Source of the DNA: Catenovulum adriaticum
GTDB lineage: Bacteria > Pseudomonadota > Gammaproteobacteria > Enterobacterales > Alteromonadaceae
Length of the DNA: 64,000 nt
NCBI RefSeq assembly: GCF_026725475.1
Contig: NZ_CP109965.1
Location: 1,488,001-1,552,000 of the forward strand
Direction: 5' to 3'
The notes below the pieces were generated by a model. The model was given only the letters and a program-made list of their open reading frames with translations, ran no database searches and was not told the DNA's origin. This document shows, in pieces, positions 47,471-55,455 of this stretch. How positions within the stretch are numbered: position 1 is the stretch's first letter; every line of letters begins with the position of its first letter. The position numbers were made by a program, and so were the translations under genes.

Positions 47471-47498
47471 ATTATATATCGGTTTTGTAATTTTACAA
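47471..47498 (-). promoter_or_regulatory. Sigma-70 promoter of candidate sRNA with overlapping palindrome
   Basis: The -35 box TTGTAA (47498-47493) and the -10 box TATAAT (47476-47471) are 16 nt apart. The -35 lies inside the inverted repeat TTGTAAAATTACAA (TTGTAA-N2-TTACAA), a plausible repressor site. Confidence 0.6.
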
Positions 47499-47770
47499 CA
47501 GCTTTTTGAAGTAAAACGGTCAAAAAACCCCAAAAAACCCCAAAAAGCAGATAAAAATACAATATTTACATTTAATTCACTTTTAAATGTAATTTTTAAA
47601 CATTTATTGGACTTAATTTAACGTTTAAATAAAAAATTAAAAAATAACTTAATCCTATCCATATTTTATTTTTAAACCAAGCTTTTTAAGCATTCTTATT
47701 GATTGAAAACTTGCTATTATGCAGGGCTCGCAATAGACTAATGCGCTTTCAATCACAATAGAGTTAAGGC

Positions 47771-48832
47771 ATGCAAGTTTCAGATTTCCACTTTGATCTT
47801 CCAGATGAATTAATTGCTCGTTTCCCAGCTGAAAAAAGAAGCGAATCAAGATTATTAGTGGTCGCAGATAAAAGCTCAGATAGCATAGAGCACAAAATTT
47901 TTGCGCAAATGCCTGACTTAGTCACAGCGAATGACTTACTTATCTTTAATAATACTAAGGTAATACCGGCTCGTTTATTAGGTCATAAACTATCGGGTGG
48001 TAAAGTTGAAGTTTTAGTTGAACGACTTTTAGATGATAATAAAATTTTAGCGCATGTAAGAGCAAATAAAGCATTAAAGCCAGGCACGCAGGTTATCCTA
48101 GAAGATAAAATAAATGCCGAGATGATAGAACGTCGTGGCGATTTATTTGTGCTTAAAATACTTAATGAGCAAAATAGCCTGTCATTATTAGAAGAGTATG
48201 GTCATATGCCATTACCACCTTATATTGACAGGGCCGATGAACAAGCAGATAAAGAACGTTATCAAACCGTATATGGTGAAGTACCAGGCGCAGTCGCAGC
48301 ACCTACAGCCGGTTTACATTTTGATGAAACCGTATTAAATCAGTTAAAAGCCAAAGGCGTACCGATGGAATATGTGACTTTGCACGTAGGGGCAGGCACA
48401 TTTCAATCTATCCGAGTTGATAATGTTGAAGAACATACAATGCACGCTGAGTATATCGAAGTTTCACAGCGAGTCACTCAAGCCATTAAAGATTGTAAAG
48501 CTAGAGGCGGGCGGGTAATTGCCGTAGGCACAACATCAGTTCGTAGTTTAGAGAGCGCGGCTCAGTTTTCACAAGCGGATCAATTGATTGAACCTTATCA
48601 AGGCGATACACAAATTTTTATTTATCCAGGTTACGAATTTAAAGTGATAGATGCTATGTTCACTAATTTTCATTTACCTGAATCAACTTTAATTATGCTG
48701 GTTTCGGCTTTTGCCGGAACGGAAACGATTAAAAACGCTTATCAAACTGCAATTGAAAAACAATATCGATTTTTCAGTTATGGTGATTCTATGTTTATCC
48801 AGAATCAAAACCGATTTGTCAAAGCAGATTAA
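47771..48832 (+). CDS. queA: S-adenosylmethionine:tRNA ribosyltransferase-isomerase
   Basis: Adds the epoxycyclopentane ring of epoxyqueuosine to tRNA using SAM. The 353-residue protein (E. coli 356) starts MQVSDFHFDLPDELIARFP. It contains the family blocks GHMPLPPYIDR, TAGLHFDE and THVGAGTF-like LHVGAGTFQSIRV. It is followed 24 bp later by tgt, giving the standard queuosine operon running on into yajC-secD-secF. Confidence 0.97.
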   Translation: MQVSDFHFDLPDELIARFPAEKRSESRLLVVADKSSDSIEHKIFAQMPDLVTANDLLIFNNTKVIPARLLGHKLSGGKVEVLVERLLDDNKILAHVRANKALKPGTQVILEDKINAEMIERRGDLFVLKILNEQNSLSLLEEYGHMPLPPYIDRADEQADKERYQTVYGEVPGAVAAPTAGLHFDETVLNQLKAKGVPMEYVTLHVGAGTFQSIRVDNVEEHTMHAEYIEVSQRVTQAIKDCKARGGRVIAVGTTSVRSLESAAQFSQADQLIEPYQGDTQIFIYPGYEFKVIDAMFTNFHLPESTLIMLVSAFAGTETIKNAYQTAIEKQYRFFSYGDSMFIQNQNRFVKAD

Positions 48833-48856
48833 TCGGCCAGTAAACGGAAACAACTA

Positions 48857-49990
48857 ATGACAGATTTTATGAAATATACCAAACTGGCAACTGACGGCAA
48901 AGCACGCCGTGGAACACTTACATTTGCCCGTGGTGAAGTACAAACACCTGCTTTTATGCCTGTAGGTACTTACGGAACAGTTAAAGGGGTAACGCCAGAA
49001 GAGTTAAAAGACACAGGCGCACAAATTTGTTTAGGGAATACCTTTCATTTAATGTTGCGTCCCGGAACCGAAATCATCAAAATGCATGGTGATTTACATG
49101 ATTTTATGAATTGGCAAGGCCCCATTTTAACTGACTCAGGCGGTTTTCAGGTATTTAGCTTAGGTGATTTACGCAAAATTAGTGAAGAAGGCGTAATTTT
49201 TCGCTCGCCGATAAATGGCGAACGAATCGAATTAACGCCTGAAAAAGCCATGCAGGTGCAACGTGATTTAGGATCAGATATTGTCATGATATTTGATGAA
49301 TGCACACCTTATCCTGCGACCGAATCTGAAGCTCGCTCATCAATGGAACTCTCGTTACGCTGGGCTAAGCGCTCTAAAGACGCGCATCAAGGCAATCCAT
49401 CTGCATTATTTGGGATTGTTCAGGGCGGCATGTACCCACATCTAAGAGATGAAAGTTTACAAGGGTTAACAGACATCGGTTTTGATGGTTATGCGATTGG
49501 TGGTTTATCTGTAGGTGAACCTAAAGCAGATATGATCAACATTTTAAATAACCTGACAGATAAAATGCCTGATGATAAACCCAGGTACTTAATGGGTGTT
49601 GGTAAACCAGAAGACATCGTAGAAGCAGTTCGCCGTGGTGTTGATATGTTTGATTGCGTGATGCCAACGCGTAATGCGAGAAACGGACATATATTTGTGA
49701 GTGACGGTGTGCTTAAACTAAGAAACGCCAGACACAAAACAGATACAGGGCCATTAGACGAAAATTGTGACTGCTACACTTGTAAAAATTATTCTCGTGC
49801 ATATTTACATCACTTAGATAAGTGTAATGAAATTTTAGGTGCGCAACTTAACACCATTCATAATTTACGTTTTTATCAAAAAGTAATGGAAGATTTACGA
49901 GGCGCCATTGAACAAGGTCAGCTTGAACAATACGTTGAAGCTTTCTATAGTGCACGCGATTTACCTGTCCCGGCGCTTGAAGACGAATAA
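48857..49990 (+). CDS. tgt: Queuine tRNA-ribosyltransferase
   Basis: Exchanges guanine-34 for preQ1 in tRNAs with GUN anticodons. The 377-residue protein (E. coli 375) has the catalytic Asp blocks LTDSGGFQVFSLG and MFDCVMPTRNARNG. It also has the zinc site CDCYTCKNYSRAYLHHL near residues 300-320. It precedes yajC by 55 bp. Confidence 0.97.
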   Translation: MTDFMKYTKLATDGKARRGTLTFARGEVQTPAFMPVGTYGTVKGVTPEELKDTGAQICLGNTFHLMLRPGTEIIKMHGDLHDFMNWQGPILTDSGGFQVFSLGDLRKISEEGVIFRSPINGERIELTPEKAMQVQRDLGSDIVMIFDECTPYPATESEARSSMELSLRWAKRSKDAHQGNPSALFGIVQGGMYPHLRDESLQGLTDIGFDGYAIGGLSVGEPKADMINILNNLTDKMPDDKPRYLMGVGKPEDIVEAVRRGVDMFDCVMPTRNARNGHIFVSDGVLKLRNARHKTDTGPLDENCDCYTCKNYSRAYLHHLDKCNEILGAQLNTIHNLRFYQKVMEDLRGAIEQGQLEQYVEAFYSARDLPVPALEDE

Positions 49991-50045
49991 ATTAATTTTA
50001 AACCAATTTTATAAACAATAATTTAAATATAGATAGGGGTATTTT

Positions 50046-50378
50046 ATGGACTTTTTAATTGCAAATGCACATGCCGCAGAAGCTGCACCACAGGGTGGCG
50101 GTCTTCAAATGATCATTATGTTAGCTGTATTTGGTTTAATTTTTTACTTTATGTTATATCGCCCACAAGCGAAAAGAATGAAAGAACATAAAGCATTAAT
50201 CGCATCAATCGGTAAAGGTGATGAAGTTTTAACACAAGGCGGTTTAGTGGGTAAGGTAAGTAAAGTATCTGAAGAAAAAGACTTTGTATTAGTGACACTT
50301 GCCGAAGGCGTTGAAGTTCCAGTTCAAAAATCAGCTGTGACTGCGGTATTACCAAAAGGGACTATCAAGTCAATCTAA
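50046..50378 (+). CDS. yajC: Preprotein translocase subunit YajC
   Basis: A 110-residue inner-membrane protein with one helix (about residues 18-38) and a conserved cytosolic domain (MLYRPQAKRMKEHKALI, then GDEVLTQGGLVGKV). It associates with SecDF and YidC in protein export. It is 14 bp ahead of secD. Confidence 0.96.
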   Translation: MDFLIANAHAAEAAPQGGGLQMIIMLAVFGLIFYFMLYRPQAKRMKEHKALIASIGKGDEVLTQGGLVGKVSKVSEEKDFVLVTLAEGVEVPVQKSAVTAVLPKGTIKSI

Positions 50379-50392
50379 AAGGGCCGATTGTT

Positions 50393-52246
50393 GTGTTAAA
50401 TAAATATCCATTATGGAAATACCTGCTAATACTATTTGTAGTAGTAGCAGGTTTTTTGTATGCACTTCCTAATCTTTATGGGGAAGATCCAGCCGTACAA
50501 ATTTCCGCCACTCGTGGTGGTCAAGTTACTGTTTCTGAATTAGGTGATGTAAAAGCCGCACTAGATGAAGCCGGTGTTGAGTATCGCTCAGCAAGCATTG
50601 AAGATAACCAAATTCAAATTCGCTTTACCGATACTGATGATCAATTAGAAGCGCGTGATCTCGCTATGCAAACATTAGGGGCCGACTATATTGTGGCGCT
50701 TAATTTAATGACAGCGCAACCACAATGGCTTGAAGACGTTGGCGGCAGTCCAATGAAACTCGGGCTTGATTTACGCGGTGGTGTTCACTTTTTAATGGAA
50801 GTGGATATGAGTGTTGCAATGGCGAAAAAACAAGAAGAAATGCTTGAAGATTTTCGTTCAGAGCTACGTGATGAACGTATTCGCTACCACAGATTACAAG
50901 AGTTCGGCAACGGTGTAAAAGTGACATTCAGAGATGCTGATACGTTTGAAAAAGCATTAGACTTCTTAGCGGATGCTCACCCAGAGTTATTAATTGATGA
51001 AGCTTCAAACGAAGATAACACCATCACAGCAACCATGTCAGAAACGCGCATTCGTGAGGTAAAAGAATATGCGTTAAGCCAAAATATCACTATTATTCGT
51101 AACCGGGTTAATCAACTTGGGGTAGCTGAACCTTTGGTTATGCGCCAAGGCGCAGAACGAATAGTAGTTGAATTACCGGGTGTACAAGATACAGCGCGTG
51201 CAAAAGAAATTTTAGGCGCGACAGCTACACTTGAATTTAGACAAGTAGACGAAAATGCCGATCCACGTTCTGCAGCAGCAGGTCGTGTACCACCGGGATC
51301 TGAGGTTTATTATGATCGCCGTAATGGTAATCCGGTAGTATTAACCCAATCGGTGATTTTAACTGGTAATCACATTACTGATGCAAATTCGAGTTTTGAT
51401 GAATATCAACGCCCACAGGTTAATATTGATTTAGATAACCAAGGCGGTAATAAAATGTCGCGTTTTACCAAAGATAATATTGGTAAACCTATGGCAACTT
51501 TATTTGTTGAGTACAAACCGACCGGCCGTAAAAAACCAGACGGTAGTGTTGAATTTGAAGCCATTAAAGAAGTTATTAACGTTGCAACCATTCAAGCTCG
51601 TTTAGCTCGCAGCTTTAGAATTACCGGCATTGATAGCGCCAGCGAAGCTCAAAACCTGGCTTTATTATTACGTGCTGGTGCGCTGATTGCGCCCATTCAA
51701 ATTGTTGAAGAGCGTACTGTAGGCCCAAGCTTAGGTCAGGAAAATATTGATTTAGGTATGACCGCCATAATCTGGGGCTTTTGTTTAGTGCTTATCTTTA
51801 TGGTGATGTATTATCGCGGCTTTGGTCTTATCGCTAATGTAGCACTTGCGCTTAACTTGGTACTAATTGTTGGCGTAATGTCGTTGATACCGGGAGCAAC
51901 ATTAACCTTACCTGGTATGGCAGGTATTGTTTTAACCGTGGGTATGGCAGTTGATGCGAATGTATTGATATTTGAACGGATTCGCGAAGAAATTATCGAT
52001 GGTAGAGGCCCTCAACAAGCAATACATAAAGGGTACGATAGCGCGTTTTCAACCATTGCTGATGCAAACATTACCACCTTTATTGCTGCCGTAATTTTAT
52101 TCGCAGTAGGCTCAGGCCCAATTAAAGGGTTTGCTGTAACACTAGCCATTGGTATTTTAACTTCAATGTTTACTGCTATCGTTGTTACCCGTGGTATTGT
52201 CAACGCAGCGGTTGGCGGCAAAAAAGTTAAAAAACTTTCAATTTAA
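50393..52246 (+). CDS. secD: Protein translocase subunit SecD
   Basis: Uses the proton gradient to pull substrates out of SecYEG. The 617-residue protein has six transmembrane helices, one at the N-terminus and five at the C-terminal end, and a large periplasmic domain. Typical blocks are LGLDLRGGVHFLMEVD and ADANITTFIAAVILF. It starts at a GTG, with GGG as ribosome-binding site. E. coli SecD is 615 residues. Confidence 0.97.
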   Translation: MLNKYPLWKYLLILFVVVAGFLYALPNLYGEDPAVQISATRGGQVTVSELGDVKAALDEAGVEYRSASIEDNQIQIRFTDTDDQLEARDLAMQTLGADYIVALNLMTAQPQWLEDVGGSPMKLGLDLRGGVHFLMEVDMSVAMAKKQEEMLEDFRSELRDERIRYHRLQEFGNGVKVTFRDADTFEKALDFLADAHPELLIDEASNEDNTITATMSETRIREVKEYALSQNITIIRNRVNQLGVAEPLVMRQGAERIVVELPGVQDTARAKEILGATATLEFRQVDENADPRSAAAGRVPPGSEVYYDRRNGNPVVLTQSVILTGNHITDANSSFDEYQRPQVNIDLDNQGGNKMSRFTKDNIGKPMATLFVEYKPTGRKKPDGSVEFEAIKEVINVATIQARLARSFRITGIDSASEAQNLALLLRAGALIAPIQIVEERTVGPSLGQENIDLGMTAIIWGFCLVLIFMVMYYRGFGLIANVALALNLVLIVGVMSLIPGATLTLPGMAGIVLTVGMAVDANVLIFERIREEIIDGRGPQQAIHKGYDSAFSTIADANITTFIAAVILFAVGSGPIKGFAVTLAIGILTSMFTAIVVTRGIVNAAVGGKKVKKLSI

Positions 52247-52259
52247 AAGGCGATTGATT

Positions 52260-53201
52260 ATGTGGTTAAAATTAAAAAATACAGTGCCTTTTATGAAATG
52301 GGGCAAGCTAGCCATTGCGTTTTCAGCACTAATGGTAATTGCATCTATCGCTTCTATTTCAATTAATGGGCTTAAATTTGGGCTAGATTTTACAGGTGGA
52401 ACATTACTTGAAGTCGGCTATGAAAAACCAGCTGATTTATCTGAAATCAGAAGCGAGTTAGAAGCAAACGGTTTTGCGGATGCTGTTGTGCAACACTTTG
52501 GTAATAGCTCAGATGTATTGATTCGACTTGCACCCAGAAATCATGTCAAACCTGAAACGCTAAGCAATCAGGTATTAGATTTAGTTTCAAGTGATAAATT
52601 AGGCAAAGCAGAAATGCGCCGGATTGAGTTTGTAGGCCCAAGTGTGGGTGAAGAACTTAAAGAGCAGGGCGGTTTAGCGATGCTTGTTGCGCTTATTTGT
52701 ATCTTAATTTATGTGTCTTTTCGGTTCGAATGGCGATTTGCTTTAGGCTCAGTATTAGCGCTAGCGCATGATGTTATTATCACCGTCGGCTTTTTCTCAA
52801 TATTAGGGATAGAGTTTGACTTAACCGTATTAGCGGCTGTTTTAGCTGTGATAGGTTACTCATTAAACGATACGATAGTGGTATTTGACCGCATACGTGA
52901 AAACTTTAGAAAACTGCGAACCGGTACACCGGCAGAAATTATCGATACATCGTTAACGCAAACCTTAAGCAGAACGACCATTACCTCGTTAACCACTGTT
53001 TTAGTATTGACTGCTTTATTTTATAAAGGGGGTGCGTTAATACATGGGTTTGCAACGGCGTTGTTATTTGGTGTCGGTATTGGTACTTATTCTTCTATTT
53101 TTGTTGCGAGTGTATTTGCATTAAAACTAGGCATTAGCCGAGAAGATTTAATTCCAGCTGAAATTGAAAAAGAAGGTGCTGATCAAGATCCATTAATGTA
53201 A
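52260..53201 (+). CDS. secF: Protein translocase subunit SecF
   Basis: Partner of SecD with six transmembrane helices. The frame is open from 52182 inside secD, but the ATG at 52260 has an AAAAGG site just before it and gives 313 residues, near the family norm (E. coli 323). Family blocks include GLDFTGGTLLEVGYE and GYSLNDTIVVFDRIREN. It is the last gene of the queA-tgt-yajC-secDF cluster. Confidence 0.96.
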   Translation: MWLKLKNTVPFMKWGKLAIAFSALMVIASIASISINGLKFGLDFTGGTLLEVGYEKPADLSEIRSELEANGFADAVVQHFGNSSDVLIRLAPRNHVKPETLSNQVLDLVSSDKLGKAEMRRIEFVGPSVGEELKEQGGLAMLVALICILIYVSFRFEWRFALGSVLALAHDVIITVGFFSILGIEFDLTVLAAVLAVIGYSLNDTIVVFDRIRENFRKLRTGTPAEIIDTSLTQTLSRTTITSLTTVLVLTALFYKGGALIHGFATALLFGVGIGTYSSIFVASVFALKLGISREDLIPAEIEKEGADQDPLM

Positions 53202-53524
53202 ACATTTTTAATGGCTTAATAATTGTTCATAACCTTAAAAAGAGAGCTGCGGCTCTCTTTTTATTTTAATCTGGCTTTTAATAAAGCCCATAAAACCTCT
53301 TCAAACCTTATCTATTCACCCAGCCAACCAAGCTACCTAACCAATCATTGTTAACCGCTTAATTGAACACCTTAATTGAAAAGTGAATTGAATTACTTGT
53401 TAATAAATCGCTAAAACAAATGATTGATATTGATTTAATAAAATATAAAATGAAAATATAAGATTGAAATTAATTTTAATATCATTTTGAGCTGTTAATT
53501 GCGAAATATGTTGTACGTGACAGC
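53202..53524. other. Intergenic region after secF
   Basis: 323 bp, very AT-rich after the secF terminator. No gene, tRNA or repeat family was recognised; it forms the left flank of the accessory island. Confidence 0.5.
53238..53266 (+). terminator. Rho-independent terminator of secF
   Basis: AAAAGAGAGC, a TGCG loop, GCTCTCTTTT and a T-rich tail. Confidence 0.9.
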
Positions 53525-53611
53525 ATGAGTATTTATCCTCCCCAGTCAACTACGGTCTCATATGTAAAGTATGACGTTCGTGGTGAACAGATTGGTTCGG
53601 GTAATTTATAA
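53525..53611 (+). CDS. Possible 28-residue peptide upstream of the accessory gene
   Basis: An ATG at 53525 opens a 28-codon frame ending TAA at 53611, 11 bp before the likely start of the next gene. The peptide (MSIYPPQSTTVSYVKYDVRG and eight more residues) has a normal amino-acid mix and no membrane segment. It could be a real small protein, a leader peptide or the remnant of a longer gene. There is no strong ribosome-binding site. Confidence 0.25.
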   Translation: MSIYPPQSTTVSYVKYDVRGEQIGSGNL

Positions 53612-53622
53612 AAGAGGTGGTT

Positions 53623-54228
53623 GTGGGTAAAAAATCATTTGCTATGCTGTTAGTTATCAGCATAGTAATTATGTCAATAGTAGCTTATTTTAAGGCAGAA
53701 ACTGGGTTTCTAGTAGATAATATTGTCCCTGAGCTTATTGGTGTATGTGTTGAATTATTAGTCATCATATTTGTATTCGATGTGTGGCAAAAAAATGAAG
53801 AAAAAAACAAAAAAATAAAGGTTGAGAGACGACTACGTGAATTTCTTATCTTTTTCTTAAAACACAATTTCAAAGATTATCCTCCTTCTTGTCAGTCGGG
53901 GAACTTCTATGGTGAAGACCATGAACAGAACCAAGAATGCTTGTCTAATTTGATTAATGAAATTGAGCAAAACGGGCTACAAGAAAGTGTAGTTCTTCAG
54001 GTTCAAAGTTACTGTGAAAGCGAAAAAGAAATATTCAATAACTTAATACCAGTTGCGGCAGACCTAACAAATGATCACTTTAAATCATGGGTCAGAATTG
54101 CTTTCTTCATGAACGCGATTGCTTCAAAAAGTGAAACAACAAGTCATGCATCGGTAAAAATTCTTCAAAACATTAAAAGGTTTGATAAAGAGTCATTCAC
54201 TAGCGGTTTGTACGTTGGTGCAAAATAA
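53623..54228 (+). CDS. Hypothetical two-helix membrane protein of accessory type
   Basis: About 201 residues starting at the GTG at 53623, with AGAGG six bases upstream; a GTG six bases earlier is also open. Two N-terminal membrane helices (about residues 6-22 and 33-53) are followed by a charged cytosolic region of about 145 residues with a basic segment (KNEEKNKKIKVERRLREF). I recognise no family. It interrupts otherwise core DNA and its stop is followed within 7 bp by an attC-like inverted repeat. The layout resembles an integron gene cassette. Confidence 0.7.
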   Translation: MGKKSFAMLLVISIVIMSIVAYFKAETGFLVDNIVPELIGVCVELLVIIFVFDVWQKNEEKNKKIKVERRLREFLIFFLKHNFKDYPPSCQSGNFYGEDHEQNQECLSNLINEIEQNGLQESVVLQVQSYCESEKEIFNNLIPVAADLTNDHFKSWVRIAFFMNAIASKSETTSHASVKILQNIKRFDKESFTSGLYVGAK

Positions 54229-54234
54229 ACATAC

Positions 54235-54371
54235 GTTTGCATATCACGCCTGTGCACGCCATTTCATTGTGGCAGCACGGGCAAGTAACTTTCTGCCTTG
54301 GTTTTCGTATTATTTCAGGCAACTTTACTGAATTTTACGCTGTTTGAGTTTGGCATTACCATGCGGCAAAC
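54235..54371 (+). repeat. attC-like imperfect inverted repeat
   Basis: Starting 7 bp after the stop of the accessory gene, GTTTGC at 54235-54240 pairs with GCAAAC at 54366-54371 across 137 bp, a size usual for attC sites. The interior GTTTGAGTTTGGCATTACC near 54343 resembles the 3' half of Vibrio VCR sites (GTTTGAGTTTAGTGTTATGC). No clean GTTRRRY core is seen and no integrase gene is in the window, so the call is tentative. Confidence 0.3.
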
Positions 54372-54557
54372 CAATATTACGGCGGCGAGGGTATGGAGTC
54401 GTATATGTTTAAAAACTGAAACGAATTTAAACAGAGGCGTATTAAACAATACACCTAATTTAACATAACATATATTATGGGCTTATTTGGCAGTATAAAA
54501 ACGAGAGCTTTATGTTCGTTGATTTTAGTTAGTTGATTGGCGCTATATTACAGATGG
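54372..54557. other. Remainder of intergenic region before DUF2845 gene
   Basis: 186 bp with an inverted repeat GTTTAAA / TTTAAAC at 54407-54432 and nothing else recognisable. Confidence 0.4.
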
Positions 54558-54929
54558 TTATTGATTTTGGCCTAGACGTTTACCGCGAATAATTTGGTCT
54601 ATGATTTTATTTTTATTAATCACTAAGTACTGCTGATATTGATAAGCACCTGGATGATATAGCCAAACTTTAATTCGTTTAGGTTTTAAAATTTGCTGTT
54701 TTAATATCGCTGGAGCTTTTGAGTATTTTTGTTTTGGCTGGCCGCACAATTGTAAAACTTGCTCTGTGCTCATCCCAACTTTAATGTGCTGTCCGGTATT
54801 GCATCTAAATCCTGCAGCCAAACTTTGATTAAAACAAACTAAATTAATAATTAAAAAGCTTATTAATTTAAAAATACGATCTCGGTATTTAGACTTTGCC
54901 AGCATTTTCAAATCCTTTGAAGCAAGCAT
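54558..54929 (-). CDS. DUF2845 exported protein
   Basis: A protein of up to 123 residues with a signal peptide (hydrophobic core about residues 21-37, cleavage near SLAAG) and a mature domain of about 84 residues. The blocks FRCNTGQHIKVGMSTEQVL and LCGQPKQK define DUF2845. Two Cys residues (FRC and LCG) could form a disulphide. Function is unknown. The first ATG and one eight codons later are both possible starts. It is downstream of the PilZ gene on the same strand with a terminator between. Confidence 0.8.
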   Translation of the reverse strand: MLASKDLKMLAKSKYRDRIFKLISFLIINLVCFNQSLAAGFRCNTGQHIKVGMSTEQVLQLCGQPKQKYSKAPAILKQQILKPKRIKVWLYHPGAYQYQQYLVINKNKIIDQIIRGKRLGQNQ

Positions 54930-54930
54930 T

Positions 54931-54961
54931 AAAAATATAAACCCACAAATTAACTTTGTGG
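54931..54961 (-). terminator. Terminator of the PilZ gene
   Basis: On the minus strand CCACAAA, a 5-nt loop and TTTGTGG are followed by a T-rich run (GTTTATATTTTT). Confidence 0.75.
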
Positions 54962-55009
54962 ATTTGGGTTATTTGTTTTAAGTGTTTTTCTTTTAGCGTT
55001 TGTTATTTT

Positions 55010-55309
55010 TTAGATTAAATCACTTATTTCAACACCACATAAAAAGCTGGATGTTCCTTCTGCATTGCATCTAAGCACTTGGCCTTTACCCGTTAACGAT
55101 GGTATTTGATCATTTGCTGAGTGTACAATAAAGCTAATTTGCTGGCCGATATCTAAAGCTTGCTCAAGCTCAATTGCAAGGCCGTTTGAGCTTAAATCTC
55201 TGCAAATGGCTGATATTTCCTGAGGTGCTTCAAGTGTGTCAATTACTACTGTGCAATCTGCGTTAATCATCATTCTGTAGTACGAGCGTTGGTCGTCACG
55301 TCCAATCAT
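55010..55309 (-). CDS. PilZ-domain c-di-GMP-binding protein
   Basis: A single-domain 99-residue cytosolic protein. Both c-di-GMP-binding signatures are present: RxxxR as RSYYR near residue 8 and (D/N)xSxxG as DLSSNG near residue 38. It should therefore bind the dinucleotide made by GGDEF enzymes such as the one encoded at 8,428. Its target is unknown. It lies 146 bp beyond the hrpA stop on the same strand and has its own terminator. Confidence 0.9.
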   Translation of the reverse strand: MIGRDDQRSYYRMMINADCTVVIDTLEAPQEISAICRDLSSNGLAIELEQALDIGQQISFIVHSANDQIPSLTGKGQVLRCNAEGTSSFLCGVEISDLI

Positions 55310-55455
55310 CTACAATTCTCCTAGTCAGCTATAAGCACTTATTTAAATTAAAAAATAGTGACGTCTTTGTTATTAAACGTCATGTTTCCATTATGTAAAC
55401 CAAATGGTTTTAGTTCAACTCTTTTTGCTATATTTAACTAATAAATTAACGAAGC

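Noticed and set aside
54235..54371. Genuine integron array
   Set aside because: There is no integrase gene, no second attC-like site and no clear GTTRRRY core, so only a tentative attC-like repeat is reported.
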